Counted from the first letter of the stretch, positions 37,215 through 45,261 are shown. The stretch is DNA of 64,000 nt from an uncultured Oceanisphaera sp. (GCF_947495715.1 NZ_CANLZU010000009.1:62001-126000), one strand, 5' to 3'. Numbers and translations: made by a program. Notes: generated by a model not told the origin, from the letters alone.

Positions 37215-37601
37215 TCATTCCCGGAATACACACAGCACCAGGTGTCGCCGTCGGCCGGCATAAGGTTGTGGCGAGGGTAACAGGCGGCAGTACCAGCCGA
37301 CACGAGGTGCCAGCAGCCAGAGAGACAACAATAGCAGCAAGGCGGTGAGCATCGGCTCGAGCTGACTCCAGACCTTGCTCAGCAGTTGCTCCGACAGGCT
37401 GCACTGGCCGTTGTTGTCTGCGCTCGATGACTCGGCGGCAGCCCCCTGGTCAGAGAGTATGCCGTGGGCAAACGATGAGATGCTTTCTGGCTGCTGGGCC
37501 GAGTAGGCACAGGCGGTCATCACCCCCATTCGTTGGCTCAGGCAGAGACCGATGACGATCAGCACCAGCAGCAACGCCAGCCAGCCAGGCTGGCGTTGCA
37601 T
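37215..37601 (-). CDS. Small membrane protein upstream of scsB, ScsA-position
   Basis: 128 residues from an ATG at 37601. Two hydrophobic segments (about 7-23 and 84-99) flank a polar loop with cysteines (TACAYSAQQP, GQCSLSEQ). It occupies the place ScsA or DUF2946-type proteins hold in scs loci, but I cannot match it by sequence. The start codon lies in a 12-bp perfect palindrome (37572-37601) and lacks a clear ribosome-binding site, so the start is uncertain. It may translate at low level or begin elsewhere. Confidence 0.5.
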   Translation of the reverse strand: MQRQPGWLALLLVLIVIGLCLSQRMGVMTACAYSAQQPESISSFAHGILSDQGAAAESSSADNNGQCSLSEQLLSKVWSQLEPMLTALLLLLSLWLLAPRVGWYCRLLPSPQPYAGRRRHLVLCVFRE

Positions 37602-37642
37602 CAGGCCATGGCCGGCCGCTGTTGTCCGACTGTCAACCACAG

Positions 37643-38245
37643 TTACCCGACGGCCAGCCACAGGGCTACTCCCAGCATCAGACTGCCGGCGATACGGTTC
37701 ATCAGTTTGACCTTGCCTTTTTGCTGCAGTACCCGGCTCAGGGTGCGACCGCCGGTGGCGTAGAGCAGCATACAGATGAACTCCAGCGACAGGATGATCG
37801 ACACCAGCATCAGTAGCTGACCGGTCAGCGGCGCCTTGTTGTCGATAAAGGGAGGCAACAGGGCGATGAAAAAAGCCCAGCCCTTGGGGTTGGCGATGGC
37901 GGTAATGAAGCCCTGGCTGATGAGGGTGCGGGCCGGTATATGACGCGGGCCGGCATCCACCGGGCTCAGGGCCAGTTTGCCCCGGGAGCGCCACAGCTGA
38001 ATGCCGAGCCAGGCCAGGTAGAGGCCGCCGCCGTACTTGAGCACTTGAAACAGTTGCGGATATTGCAGCATGATGGCCGCCACACCGACCACGGCCAGGC
38101 AAGCCACCAGGCCCACGCCGACCAGCTCGCCGACCATCATCCACAGGGTGCGACGCACCCCGACCGTCATCCCTAGCGACAGCGCCAGCGTCATGCACAT
38201 GCCCGGCGTGACCGAGACGAAGAAAAAGGTGGGGATAAACACCAT
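37643..38245 (-). CDS. RhtB/LysE-family amino-acid exporter
   Basis: About 200 residues, six hydrophobic segments. The family signature FVSVTPGMCMTLALSLGMTVGVRRTLWM is near the N-terminus (shown in parts: VSVTPGMCM, GVRRTLWM) and TAIANPKGWAFFIALLPPF mid-protein. It should export neutral amino acids or homoserine-lactone-like compounds. ATG at 38245 has a poor ribosome-binding site and gives a short N-terminus; an ATT codon at 38263 to 38261, seven to eight bases after AGGTAGG, would add ISSAVL and restore the usual start. Unrelated by function to the scs genes that follow. Confidence 0.85.
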   Translation of the reverse strand: MVFIPTFFFVSVTPGMCMTLALSLGMTVGVRRTLWMMVGELVGVGLVACLAVVGVAAIMLQYPQLFQVLKYGGGLYLAWLGIQLWRSRGKLALSPVDAGPRHIPARTLISQGFITAIANPKGWAFFIALLPPFIDNKAPLTGQLLMLVSIILSLEFICMLLYATGGRTLSRVLQQKGKVKLMNRIAGSLMLGVALWLAVG

Positions 38246-38451
38246 CAAGACTGCAGAGCTAATAGCACACCTACCTGTTTATCTGGCTTGATTTGTAGAG
38301 GTTATCCGCCATTGTAGGCCAAATGCCGGACAACAGGCTACGGCTATTTAGGGAGAACCGAGAGGCAGGGCGTGCGTGAGAATAGAACGGAGTGGGGAAG
38401 AGCACACCCTTCCATCACTCCGTATCCGGTTAGCTATTATGCCGTCGGTAA

Positions 38452-38997
38452 TCAGTCGCCGAAGCGGGGGCTGAATACCAGGCGGCCGGGGGCGATGTCC
38501 ATGGCCACCGGCGCCTTGCTCAGCCAGCTGTAGCGGCTGTCGTCGAGCCGGTAGACCGGCTGGTTTTCCAGTACCGAACGCAGCAGTTGCATCATGCCGG
38601 CAGAAGCGGCGGTCATGTCACCCTGGTAGCCGAAGGCGTCAACCTTGCTTTGCAGCAGCTTGATATCACGTAAAAAAATCGCATTTTGCCGGCGGTCGTA
38701 GACCGGGCGCCCCTCGATGGCCAGATCCAGCTGGGCCGGAAAGCGGGCGATCAGGGCATTGATGGCGGTTTCGCCCTGCAGATTGAGGCGCACCACGTCA
38801 CGGCTCTCGGGACCTATCTGCAGATCCAGGTTGTCGATGCGGGTTTCTACCAGCCCCTGAGTAAAGCGTGGTGCCTGCTGCTCCAGCAGGGTGTAGAGCG
38901 ATTTTTCTACTTCGTTTTCTGAGACGCTGTACTGGCTGAGTCCGGCACAGGCGCTCAGCAGCAGGGTACTCAACAGGATAATAACGGACTTGAACAT
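38452..38997 (-). CDS. DUF1439 (YceB-like) lipoprotein
   Basis: 181 residues. The lipobox LLLSACAGLSQ places the acylated cysteine at about residue 17. The mature part matches the YceB/DUF1439 lipid-binding-like fold (SVSENEVEKSLYTLLEQQ, FLRDIKLLQSKVDAFGYQ). Function unknown; E. coli YceB is an outer-membrane lipoprotein. It ends 204 bases from the RhtB gene, a gap in which I see no gene. Confidence 0.82.
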   Translation of the reverse strand: MFKSVIILLSTLLLSACAGLSQYSVSENEVEKSLYTLLEQQAPRFTQGLVETRIDNLDLQIGPESRDVVRLNLQGETAINALIARFPAQLDLAIEGRPVYDRRQNAIFLRDIKLLQSKVDAFGYQGDMTAASAGMMQLLRSVLENQPVYRLDDSRYSWLSKAPVAMDIAPGRLVFSPRFGD

Positions 38998-39021
38998 GGT
39001 ATACCTCGATTTAAAGGACAG

Positions 39022-39137
39022 GTGAGGAGTGAGGAGTGAGGAGTGAGGAGTGAGGGCTCAGAGCAAAACACAAACGTGTCTTTCCCCCTCACTCCTCACG
39101 ACTTCCTCCTCACGTTTCACCCATCCCCCCTCACCGT
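39022..39137. repeat. Heptamer array with perfect (GTGAGGA)4 tandem
   Basis: 39022-39056 holds GTGAGGA four times in perfect tandem, then GTGAGGG. The right side 39085-39137 carries complementary units (TCACTCC, TCACGAC, TCCTCCTCACG, CCCCTCACC). It separates yaiI from the DUF1439 gene. Confidence 0.8.
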
Positions 39138-39138
39138 T

Positions 39139-39579
39139 TCAACGCAGCAGTTGATCCAGCTGATTGGCGAAGGTCTGACGGTCGGCGGGGCTCAGGGTGG
39201 GCGGCCCGCCTGTGTGTACGCCGCTGGAACGCAGGGTATCCATAAAGTCGCGCATGGTCAGCTTGGCCCTGATGGTGCCCTTGTCATACCGTTCGCCGCG
39301 CGGGCTCAGCACCCGGGCGTCTTTTGCCAGTGCCTCGGCGGCCAGCGGAATATCGGCGGTGATCAGAATTTCTCCGGGCTGGATGCGGGCCACGATTTCA
39401 TCGTCGGCCACATCGAAGCCCTTTGGTACCTGCAACTGCTTGATCAGGGGGGAGCCCGGCAGTGGCAACGGATGATTGGCGACCATGGTCAGCGGCGTCC
39501 GGGTACGCTCGGCGGCGCGAAACAGAATATCGCGGATCACCTTGGGGCAGGCATCCGCATCTACCCAAATGTGCATCAA
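39139..39579 (-). CDS. yaiI: UPF0178 (YaiI/YqxD) family protein
   Basis: 146 residues. PIN-like/NYN-type fold family with the conserved [23 protein letters not shown] start (in parts: VDADACP, RDILFRA), [10 protein letters not shown] and the [12 protein letters not shown] block. Biochemical function is unproven; the fold suggests a nuclease-like role. The start overlaps the DUF2750 stop by four bases, so the two are coupled. Confidence 0.9.
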   Translation of the reverse strand: MMHIWVDADACPKVIRDILFRAAERTRTPLTMVANHPLPLPGSPLIKQLQVPKGFDVADDEIVARIQPGEILITADIPLAAEALAKDARVLSPRGERYDKGTIRAKLTMRDFMDTLRSSGVHTGGPPTLSPADRQTFANQLDQLLR

Positions 39580-39977
39580 TTATACCGGCTCGGTTTTTTC
39601 TTGCGATCGATGGCGTCCTGTACTTCACGGGGTTCGACTACCACACCGGTGGCGTCGGGGGTGGGGAACACCGCCACCATCAGTTCATCATCTTCCATAC
39701 CGGGTACCCAGCGGCTTTGCCAGACCTTGAGGCTGATGGCCTCTGGCTTGCACTGGCTCCAGTCGTCCACGGCCCATTCCTTGGCATAGTCGGCGTGGGG
39801 CCACACCGGAATGCAGTCTTCGTCGTCATCCGAGGTCAGCATCATGCAACCGTGCTCGTCGGTAAGGATCCAGAGCTCGTCGTGCTCGCACACCCGTGAT
39901 ACGAAATGGTTGAAACGTTCGTCATCGCGCATGGTCTGGGCGGCGGCTTTGTCTGCGTCGGTCAGGATATAGCTCAT
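39576..39977 (-). CDS. DUF2750 family protein
   Basis: 133 residues from MSYILTDAD (ATG 39977); an in-frame start at 39989 would add four residues. The family motif is visible as [22 protein letters not shown] and [16 protein letters not shown]. Small acidic cytoplasmic protein of unknown function. It may form an operon with yaiI, whose start it overlaps. Confidence 0.8.
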   Translation of the reverse strand: MSYILTDADKAAAQTMRDDERFNHFVSRVCEHDELWILTDEHGCMMLTSDDDEDCIPVWPHADYAKEWAVDDWSQCKPEAISLKVWQSRWVPGMEDDELMVAVFPTPDATGVVVEPREVQDAIDRKKKPSRYN

Positions 39978-40038
39978 GGTTTTTCTCATACAGGGAATCT
40001 GCCTGCATGTTCACATCGCAGGCCCTGTGTTGTCCAGC

Positions 40039-40218
40039 TTAAGCACCCGTTGCGTTGAATTTGTTCCAGGCTTTTTCATGAAAGAAATAGGCGACGGTAT
40101 TGACCATGGGCTCGACCAGCGCGATCAATCCGCCGACCAGTAAATCGCCGGACAGCAGGTAAGCGACGCTGAAGGCCACGGTAAAATGCACGAGGGCAAA
40201 GGTGACGGTTTTAAGCAT
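40039..40218 (-). CDS. DUF2061 family small membrane protein, 59 residues
   Basis: ATG at 40218 to TAA at 40039. The product MLKTVTFALVHFTVAFSVAY... has two membrane segments (about 4-22 and 26-45) and the DUF2061 ending VEPMVNTVAYFFHEKAW. Function unknown; such proteins are widespread, often paired with other small membrane proteins. A Fur-box-like sequence (40255-40275) is 40 bases upstream, suggesting iron control. It is close enough to the downstream DUF2750 gene (61 bases) to be read with it. Confidence 0.8.
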   Translation of the reverse strand: MLKTVTFALVHFTVAFSVAYLLSGDLLVGGLIALVEPMVNTVAYFFHEKAWNKFNATGA

Positions 40219-40254
40219 GGTGAGCCATCTATTGAGTGTGTCGGGGTTGTAGTT

Positions 40255-40275
40255 AAATGATAATGGTTTTCATTT
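40255..40275. promoter_or_regulatory. Fur-box-like operator
   Basis: AAATGATAATGGTTTTCATTT contains TGATAAT-G-GTTTTCA, 12 of 15 matches to the 7-1-7 Fur core TGATAAT-N-ATTATCA. It lies between the divergent DUF2061 gene and aroG and is much nearer the former. Inferred from the motif only. Confidence 0.5.
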
Positions 40276-40442
40276 TGTTGTCCATGAGTTGTTTGTTGCC
40301 ATATTAATTGGCACTTCCTATCAAACAAATGCGGCCATGGGGTAATTGAGCGTTTACAGTCGTCGCTGGGCGGGATAGATTGAAAACCAGTCTTTTCCGA
40401 TAAAAGCGAGCCAGGGGCTCGGTAATGTAAGCAGGGTTGCTC

Positions 40443-41498
40443 ATGCACTTTCAAACCGACGATATCCGCATTAACGAAATCAAAGAACTACTTCCACCGA
40501 TAGCGGTGCTGGAAAAATATCCGGCCACCGATACCGCCTCGTCGACCGTATTCGAATCACGTCAGGCCATTCACCGACTGCTGGCTGACGAAGATGATCG
40601 TCTGCTGGTGGTGATCGGTCCCTGCTCTATTCACGACACCGAGGCGGCCATCGAATATGGCAAGCGGCTCAAGGTGTTGCGCGATCACTATGCGGACAGG
40701 CTGGAAATCGTGATGCGGGTCTATTTTGAAAAGCCGCGCACCACCGTCGGCTGGAAGGGGCTGATCAACGACCCTTATCTGGACAACAGTTTTCAGATCA
40801 ACGATGGCCTGCGCACCGGTCGCAAGCTGCTGCTGGATCTCAACGATCTGGGTCTGCCCACCGCCAGCGAATTTCTCGACATGATCACGCCGCAGTATCT
40901 GGCAGATCTGATGAGCTGGGGCGCCATCGGTGCCCGCACCACCGAGTCTCAGGTACACCGTGAGCTGGCGTCCGGTCTGTCCTGCCCGGTCGGGTTCAAG
41001 AATGGTACCGACGGCACCATCAAGGTGGCGGCCGATGCCATTGGTGCCGCCAGTGCCTCGCACCACTTTCTGTCGGTAACCAAGCTGGGCCATTCCGCCA
41101 TTGTCGCCACCGCCGGCAACCCGGACTGCCATATCATTCTGCGCGGCGGCAAGGAGCCGAATTACAGCGCCGATCACGTAGCCACGGTCTGCGCCGGGCT
41201 GGAAAAAGCCGGACTGCCGCAGAAGCTGATGATCGATTTCAGCCATGCCAACAGCAGCAAGCAGTACCAGCGCCAGATGGTGGTCTGTGACGATGTCTGC
41301 ACCCAGCTGGCCGCCGGTGAGCAGGCGATCATGGGCGTGATGGTGGAAAGCCATCTGGTCGAAGGCCGTCAGGATCTGGAAGAGGGGTGCGAGCTTACCT
41401 ATGGTCAGAGCATCACCGACGCCTGCATCGGCTGGGACGATACCGAAGTCCTGCTGGCGCGACTGGCCGACGCCGTGACCGCTCGTCGTCAGGCTTGA
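40443..41498 (+). CDS. aroG: 3-deoxy-7-phosphoheptulonate synthase (DAHP synthase, class I)
   Basis: 351 residues from ATG 40443. It condenses phosphoenolpyruvate and erythrose 4-phosphate, the entry to the shikimate pathway. Signature segments are VVIGPCSIHD (near 60), the metal/PEP region EKPRTTVGWKGLINDP, IGARTTESQ and MIDFSHANSSKQ. Of the three enteric isozymes the sequence is closest to AroG (Phe-sensitive), for example DDIRINEIKELLPP at the N-terminus. No clear TyrR box was seen. A strong terminator follows. Confidence 0.93.
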   Translation: MHFQTDDIRINEIKELLPPIAVLEKYPATDTASSTVFESRQAIHRLLADEDDRLLVVIGPCSIHDTEAAIEYGKRLKVLRDHYADRLEIVMRVYFEKPRTTVGWKGLINDPYLDNSFQINDGLRTGRKLLLDLNDLGLPTASEFLDMITPQYLADLMSWGAIGARTTESQVHRELASGLSCPVGFKNGTDGTIKVAADAIGAASASHHFLSVTKLGHSAIVATAGNPDCHIILRGGKEPNYSADHVATVCAGLEKAGLPQKLMIDFSHANSSKQYQRQMVVCDDVCTQLAAGEQAIMGVMVESHLVEGRQDLEEGCELTYGQSITDACIGWDDTEVLLARLADAVTARRQA

Positions 41499-41515
41499 GT
41501 CGTCCGATAATCCGT

Positions 41516-41546
41516 TAAAAAAGGAGCCGCAAGGCTCCTTTTTGTT
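41516..41546 (+). terminator. Terminator of aroG
   Basis: AAAAAGGAGCC (41518-41528) and GGCTCCTTTTT (41533-41543) form a perfect stem with loop GCAA, 20 bases after the stop codon. Confidence 0.92.
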
Positions 41547-41589
41547 TCTCGCTCCCAAAATGCCGAGAGGCGGTTGTTTGAGTCAGGAA

Positions 41590-41698
41590 AGAGGACGAAG
41601 GGCCAGCTCCGCCGACTCGCCGTACATACATCCTTGTAGGCTCAGCCGCGCCATCCGTGGCGCGGATGGTCGGCTGAGCAGATCCCTCCGTCCTCTTT
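41590..41698 (-). repeat. ANGGAT-hairpin module, minus orientation
   Basis: Outer arms AGAGGACGAAGGG / CCCTCCGTCCTCT close the module. On the minus strand hairpin A is CCGCGCC-ACGGAT-GGCGCGG (41665 to 41646, 7 perfect pairs) and hairpin B is TAC-AAGGAT-GTA (41638 to 41627). Flanks GATCTGCTCAGCCGACC and GGCGAGTCGGC align with the other modules. Confidence 0.75.
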
Positions 41699-41751
41699 GA
41701 TACATCGGCGTTGCCGGTTGGCACCTCCTGCGGGCGACTCCCAAGCCGAAA
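41699..41751. repeat. Linker of the composite element
   Basis: The 53-base interval between the two inverted modules shares GGCGACTC and the flanking CCTCTT / AAGGAGGGCAAAGGG with 2281-2350. The shared linker shows that both loci are copies of one larger element. No gene is seen in 41499-41951. Confidence 0.6.
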
Positions 41752-41855
41752 GGAGGGCAAAGGGGATCACAGAGCCGACCGTGACATGCCATGGATGGCA
41801 TGTCCGAGCTCACATGGATGTGCTTGTAGCGTGTCGGCGTCGTGACCCCTTTGGT
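41752..41855 (+). repeat. ANGGAT-hairpin module, plus orientation
   Basis: Outer arms GGCAAAGGGG / CCCCTTTGGTC enclose hairpin A, GACATGCC-ATGGAT-GGCATGTC (41783-41804, 8 perfect pairs), and hairpin B, CAC-ATGGAT-GTG (41811-41822), then TTGTAGCGTGTCGGC. It aligns with 2340-2455. Confidence 0.78.
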
Positions 41856-41905
41856 CGACTTGTGCGGTGTTGATTGCTGCACTTTCAGCGAGTCTGGAGT
41901 GAACA

Positions 41906-41936
41906 ACAAAAAAGGAGCCTTTCGGCTCCTTTTTAA
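41906..41936. terminator. Terminator of lipA, bidirectional
   Basis: AAAAAAGGAGCC / GGCTCCTTTTT with a short TTTC loop lies just past the lipA stop on the minus strand. Its stem is nearly the same as that of the aroG terminator 390 bases away. Confidence 0.88.
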
Positions 41937-41951
41937 TGCAGGGTAGGGCGA

Positions 41952-42917
41952 TTACTTCACTTCCACACCCTGGGCCTGCAGATCCGCGTGGTAAGACGAG
42001 CGGACGAAGGGGCCGCAGGCGGCGTGGGTGAAACCGATGCTGTCGGCAATCACTTTCAGCTCGTCGAACTCTGCCGGCGGCACGTAGCGCTTCACCGGCA
42101 GGTGATGACGGCTCGGCTGCAGGTACTGGCCCAGCGTCAGCATGGTGACGTTGTGAGCACGCAGATCCTTGAGTACCTCTGCGATTTCTTCGTTGGTTTC
42201 GCCAAGGCCCATCATCAGGCCGGACTTGGTGGCTACCTGCGGGTGCATTTCCTTGAACCGGCGCAGCAGCTCCAGCGACCACTTGTAATCGGCGCCGGGA
42301 CGGGCGACGCGATACAGGCGCGGGGCGGTTTCCAGGTTGTGGTTGAACACGTCCGGCGGAGTATCCTTGAAGATTTCCAGCGCGGTGTCCATGCGGCCAC
42401 GGAAGTCCGGGGTCAGAATTTCAATCCTGGTGTTCGGGCTCTGCTCGCGAATGGCGCGAATACAGTCGACGAAGTGCTGGGCACCGCCGTCACGCAGATC
42501 GTCCCGGTCTACCGAGGTGATCACCACGTACTTGAGGCCCAGTTCCTTTATGGTCTTGGCCAGCTTGGCCGGCTCTTCCGGATCCACCGCCAGCGGGCGG
42601 CCGTGGGCCACATCGCAGAACGGGCAGCGGCGGGTACAGATGGCGCCGAGGATCATGAAGGTGGCGGTGCCGTGGTTGAAGCACTCGGGCAGGTTGGGGC
42701 AGGACGCCTCTTCGCAGACCGAATGCAGCTTGTTCTCGCGCATGATGCTCTTCAGGTTCTGTATGCGCTGGTTGCTGGGAGGAAGCTTGATCTTCATCCA
42801 CTCCGGCTTGCGCAACACTTCCTCGTCTGCCTCCGGCATGTACTTGACCGGGATCAGGGCCATCTTGTCGGCATCACGCAATTTTACGCCGGGCTCTACG
42901 CGTACAGGTTTATTCAT
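41952..42917 (-). CDS. lipA: Lipoyl synthase
   Basis: 321 residues, radical SAM enzyme that inserts two sulfurs into octanoyl groups on E2 and H proteins. The auxiliary cluster motif C-x4-C-x5-C is in [12 protein letters not shown] (about 68-79); the SAM cluster motif CTRRCPFC is at about 94-101. The C-terminal serine ligand region RSSYHAD is present. It overlaps lipB by four bases; ybeD-lipB-lipA form a unit as in E. coli. Confidence 0.98.
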   Translation of the reverse strand: MNKPVRVEPGVKLRDADKMALIPVKYMPEADEEVLRKPEWMKIKLPPSNQRIQNLKSIMRENKLHSVCEEASCPNLPECFNHGTATFMILGAICTRRCPFCDVAHGRPLAVDPEEPAKLAKTIKELGLKYVVITSVDRDDLRDGGAQHFVDCIRAIREQSPNTRIEILTPDFRGRMDTALEIFKDTPPDVFNHNLETAPRLYRVARPGADYKWSLELLRRFKEMHPQVATKSGLMMGLGETNEEIAEVLKDLRAHNVTMLTLGQYLQPSRHHLPVKRYVPPAEFDELKVIADSIGFTHAACGPFVRSSYHADLQAQGVEVK

Positions 42918-43570
42918 AATTTCAGTTTCTCTGTGGTGTAGTAGAGATGTTGATAACCAAGCTGATCTGCCAGCAAGGGTACCAGTCGGGACTGAGCTTC
43001 TTCAAGGGTCTGGGGTCCGCCCAGGGCACAACACTGGGTCATGGCCATGCCGGCGTACCCGCAGGGGTTGATCCGCAGAAAGGGAGTCAAATCCATATTG
43101 ACGTTCAGCGCCAGTCCATGAAAAGAGCAGCCGCGGCGTACCCGTAGCCCCAGAGAGGCAATCTTGCTGTCTCCCACATAAACGCCGGGAGCATCGGGCT
43201 TGGCATAGGCTGCAATCTGATAATCGGCCAGCAGGTTGACGATGGCGCTTTCCATGCCGGTGACCAGGGGTCGAACGCCGAGTTTCTTGCGGCGTACATC
43301 GACCAGCAGATACAGCACCAGCTGACCGGGTCCATGATAGGTAACCTGGCCGCCGCGGTCTGTCTGTACCAGTGGAATGTCGCCGACATTGATAATATGC
43401 TCGGCCTTGCCGGCCTGACCCTGGGTGAACACCGGCAGATGCTCGACCAGCCAGAATTCATCCTGGGTGTCTTCGCCCCGCTGATCGGTAAACGTCTGCA
43501 TGGTATGCCAGACGTGTTCATAGGAGGCCTGTCCCCAGTGCCTGACGGTAAGCTTATCCTGCGGCATCAC
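42914..43570 (-). CDS. lipB: Octanoyltransferase LipB
   Basis: 218 residues. It moves octanoyl from acyl-ACP to lipoyl domains, forming the LipA substrate. Catalytic lysine and cysteine regions are visible: [22 protein letters not shown] and [26 protein letters not shown] is the conserved acyl-binding block. Six bases after ybeD and overlapping lipA. Confidence 0.97.
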   Translation of the reverse strand: MMPQDKLTVRHWGQASYEHVWHTMQTFTDQRGEDTQDEFWLVEHLPVFTQGQAGKAEHIINVGDIPLVQTDRGGQVTYHGPGQLVLYLLVDVRRKKLGVRPLVTGMESAIVNLLADYQIAAYAKPDAPGVYVGDSKIASLGLRVRRGCSFHGLALNVNMDLTPFLRINPCGYAGMAMTQCCALGGPQTLEEAQSRLVPLLADQLGYQHLYYTTEKLKL

Positions 43571-43576
43571 TATGTC

Positions 43577-43840
43577 CTAGAGTACGTACTTGACCAGTTC
43601 CAGTTCACCCAGTTGCTGGTACAGCAATTCGACCTGTTCCTTGCTGTGTACCGTGACCTGCACGGTCACCGCATGGTAGGTACCCTTGCTGCTGGGGCGA
43701 ACCTGGGGACTGTAATCACCGGGCACATGCTGTTGCAGCACTTCCACCACCATATCGGGCAGACGCTCGTCGGCCAAGCCCAGGATCTTGAAGGGAAAGC
43801 GGCAGGGAAAATCGAGCAACTCATCAAATTTGGTATTCAT
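43577..43840 (-). CDS. ybeD: YbeD (DUF493) family protein
   Basis: 87 residues, standard for this ACT-like small protein: NTKFDELLDFPCRFPFKILG and VTVQVTVHSKEQVELLYQQL. Function unproven; linked to lipoate genes by position. The promoter region (43841-43965) contains a perfect palindrome GCCGGTTTCGAAACCGGC at 43919-43936. Confidence 0.93.
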   Translation of the reverse strand: MNTKFDELLDFPCRFPFKILGLADERLPDMVVEVLQQHVPGDYSPQVRPSSKGTYHAVTVQVTVHSKEQVELLYQQLGELELVKYVL

Positions 43841-43918
43841 GGCAACCTTTACAACGTGCGGTATTCGGGGGTAATGGAGACTGTTCCATAACCAATGTCA
43901 CATTTTTATCATAAAATC

Positions 43919-43936
43919 GCCGGTTTCGAAACCGGC
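43919..43936. promoter_or_regulatory. 18-bp perfect palindrome in the ybeD-lipBA upstream region
   Basis: GCCGGTTTCGAAACCGGC lies about 80 bases before ybeD. On the minus strand TTGCCG overlaps its left edge and TATGAT follows 19 bases later, so it would fall between -35 and -10. It may be an operator; no T run makes it a poor terminator. Confidence 0.35.
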
Positions 43937-43965
43937 AAGTCATCGAGCCAGAGAAGAGTCGTGAT

Positions 43966-43998
43966 AAAAAAAGCCGGAAGCGCATTCCTTCCGGCTTG
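43966..43998 (-). terminator. Terminator of dacA
   Basis: On the minus strand AAGCCGGAAG...CTTCCGGCTTTTTTT forms a 10-bp stem with a T run, 25 bases after the dacA stop codon. Confidence 0.9.
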
Positions 43999-44021
43999 TG
44001 GTTTATCCGACTCGGCGATGC

Positions 44022-45194
44022 TTAGTTGAACAGATCCTGAACCAGCAACTTGATGTAGTCGATCAGACGGCTGAAGATGCCACCCTGCTCGACTTCTTCC
44101 AGCGCCACCAGCGGCATGGTTATCACGTCTTTGCCGTCGAGTTTCAGGTGCAGGGTGCCGACCTGCTCGCCTTTGGCCAGCGGGGCTTTCAATGCCTTGT
44201 CGAGGGTAAAGTCGGCTTCCAGGCTCTGAGCCTGGCCACGGGGAATGGTCACCGCGACCGTCTTGTCGACGCCGAGGGCGACGGTGTCCTTGTCACCCAT
44301 CCAGATGCGCTGATCCATCAGCTTGCTGCCCGCCTGATACGGGGTCAGCGTCTGATAGAAGCGAAAGCCATAGGTCAGCAGTTTCTTGCTTTCGGAGGCG
44401 CGCATCCGTTCGTTCGATGCTCCCATCACCACGGCGATCAGGCGCATATCTTCCTTGGTGGCGGATGACACTAGGTTATAACCCACGGCCTCGACATGAC
44501 CGGTCTTGATGCCGTCGACATTCAGCGACTGATCCCACAGCAGGGTATTGCGGTTGTGCTGGGTTATACCATTGAAGGTAAAGGATTTTTCAGCATATAT
44601 TTTATATTCTTCCGGCACATCGCGGATCAGCGCCTGCCCCAGCCGCGCCATGTCGTAAGCGGTGGTATACATGTCGTCGCTGTGCAGGCCGTGCGGGGTG
44701 ACGAAGTGACTGTCGTTCATGCCCAGGCGCGCCGCCCAGCCATTCATCAGATCGGCAAAGGAATTGACGCTGCCGGCCAGATGTTCGGCCACGGCCACGG
44801 TGGCATCGTTACCGGACTGGATGATGATGCCCCGGTTCAGCTGATCGATGCTGACCTGCTTGCCCACTTCCAGAAACATCACCGACGAGCCGGGAAAGTT
44901 CTGTGCCCAGGCCGCTTCACTGATGGTGACCAGATCGTCCCGCTTGACCTTACCTTCCTGCAGCGCCTGACCCAGAATGTAGGAGGTCATCATCTTGGTC
45001 AGGCTGGCCGGCGGCAGTTTTTCGTCGGCCTGGTGCGACACCAGTACCTGGCCGCTGGAATAGTCCATCAGTACATAGGATTTGGCAGCGATGGCCGGCG
45101 GCTCCGGAATCATGGGGCCCTGAGTCTGTGCCTGAGTGGTAAAGGACACAAAAGCGGCGAGGAATAAGGAGGGGAGAGTGTTAACCATACGCAT
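44022..45194 (-). CDS. dacA: D-alanyl-D-alanine carboxypeptidase (PBP5/6 family)
   Basis: 390 residues with a signal peptide (cleavage after TTQAQ, about residue 23). It trims the terminal D-Ala of peptidoglycan pentapeptides. The penicillin-binding motifs are SLTK (about 64-67), SGN (about 128) and KTG in IKTGHVEA (about 231). A beta domain and a C-terminal amphipathic helix (SRLIDYIKLLVQDLF) anchor it to the membrane. Alternative ATG two codons in. Downstream of rlpA, 68 bases. Confidence 0.97.
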   Translation of the reverse strand: MRMVNTLPSLFLAAFVSFTTQAQTQGPMIPEPPAIAAKSYVLMDYSSGQVLVSHQADEKLPPASLTKMMTSYILGQALQEGKVKRDDLVTISEAAWAQNFPGSSVMFLEVGKQVSIDQLNRGIIIQSGNDATVAVAEHLAGSVNSFADLMNGWAARLGMNDSHFVTPHGLHSDDMYTTAYDMARLGQALIRDVPEEYKIYAEKSFTFNGITQHNRNTLLWDQSLNVDGIKTGHVEAVGYNLVSSATKEDMRLIAVVMGASNERMRASESKKLLTYGFRFYQTLTPYQAGSKLMDQRIWMGDKDTVALGVDKTVAVTIPRGQAQSLEADFTLDKALKAPLAKGEQVGTLHLKLDGKDVITMPLVALEEVEQGGIFSRLIDYIKLLVQDLFN

Positions 45195-45261
45195 AACGTC
45201 TGCTGGGTCCCTGTGTAAAGAGGCAGTGGCTGCCGGTATAAGATGAATTAAAACAGGCTGT

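Noticed and set aside
39022-39056. CRISPR array
   Set aside because: The units are seven bases, contiguous and without spacers, and no cas gene is in the window.
41583-41909. 108-codon minus-strand ORF over the second composite element
   Set aside because: It follows the repeat rather than a gene; its sequence is Arg/Pro-rich translation of hairpins, and frame is not kept in the other copy.
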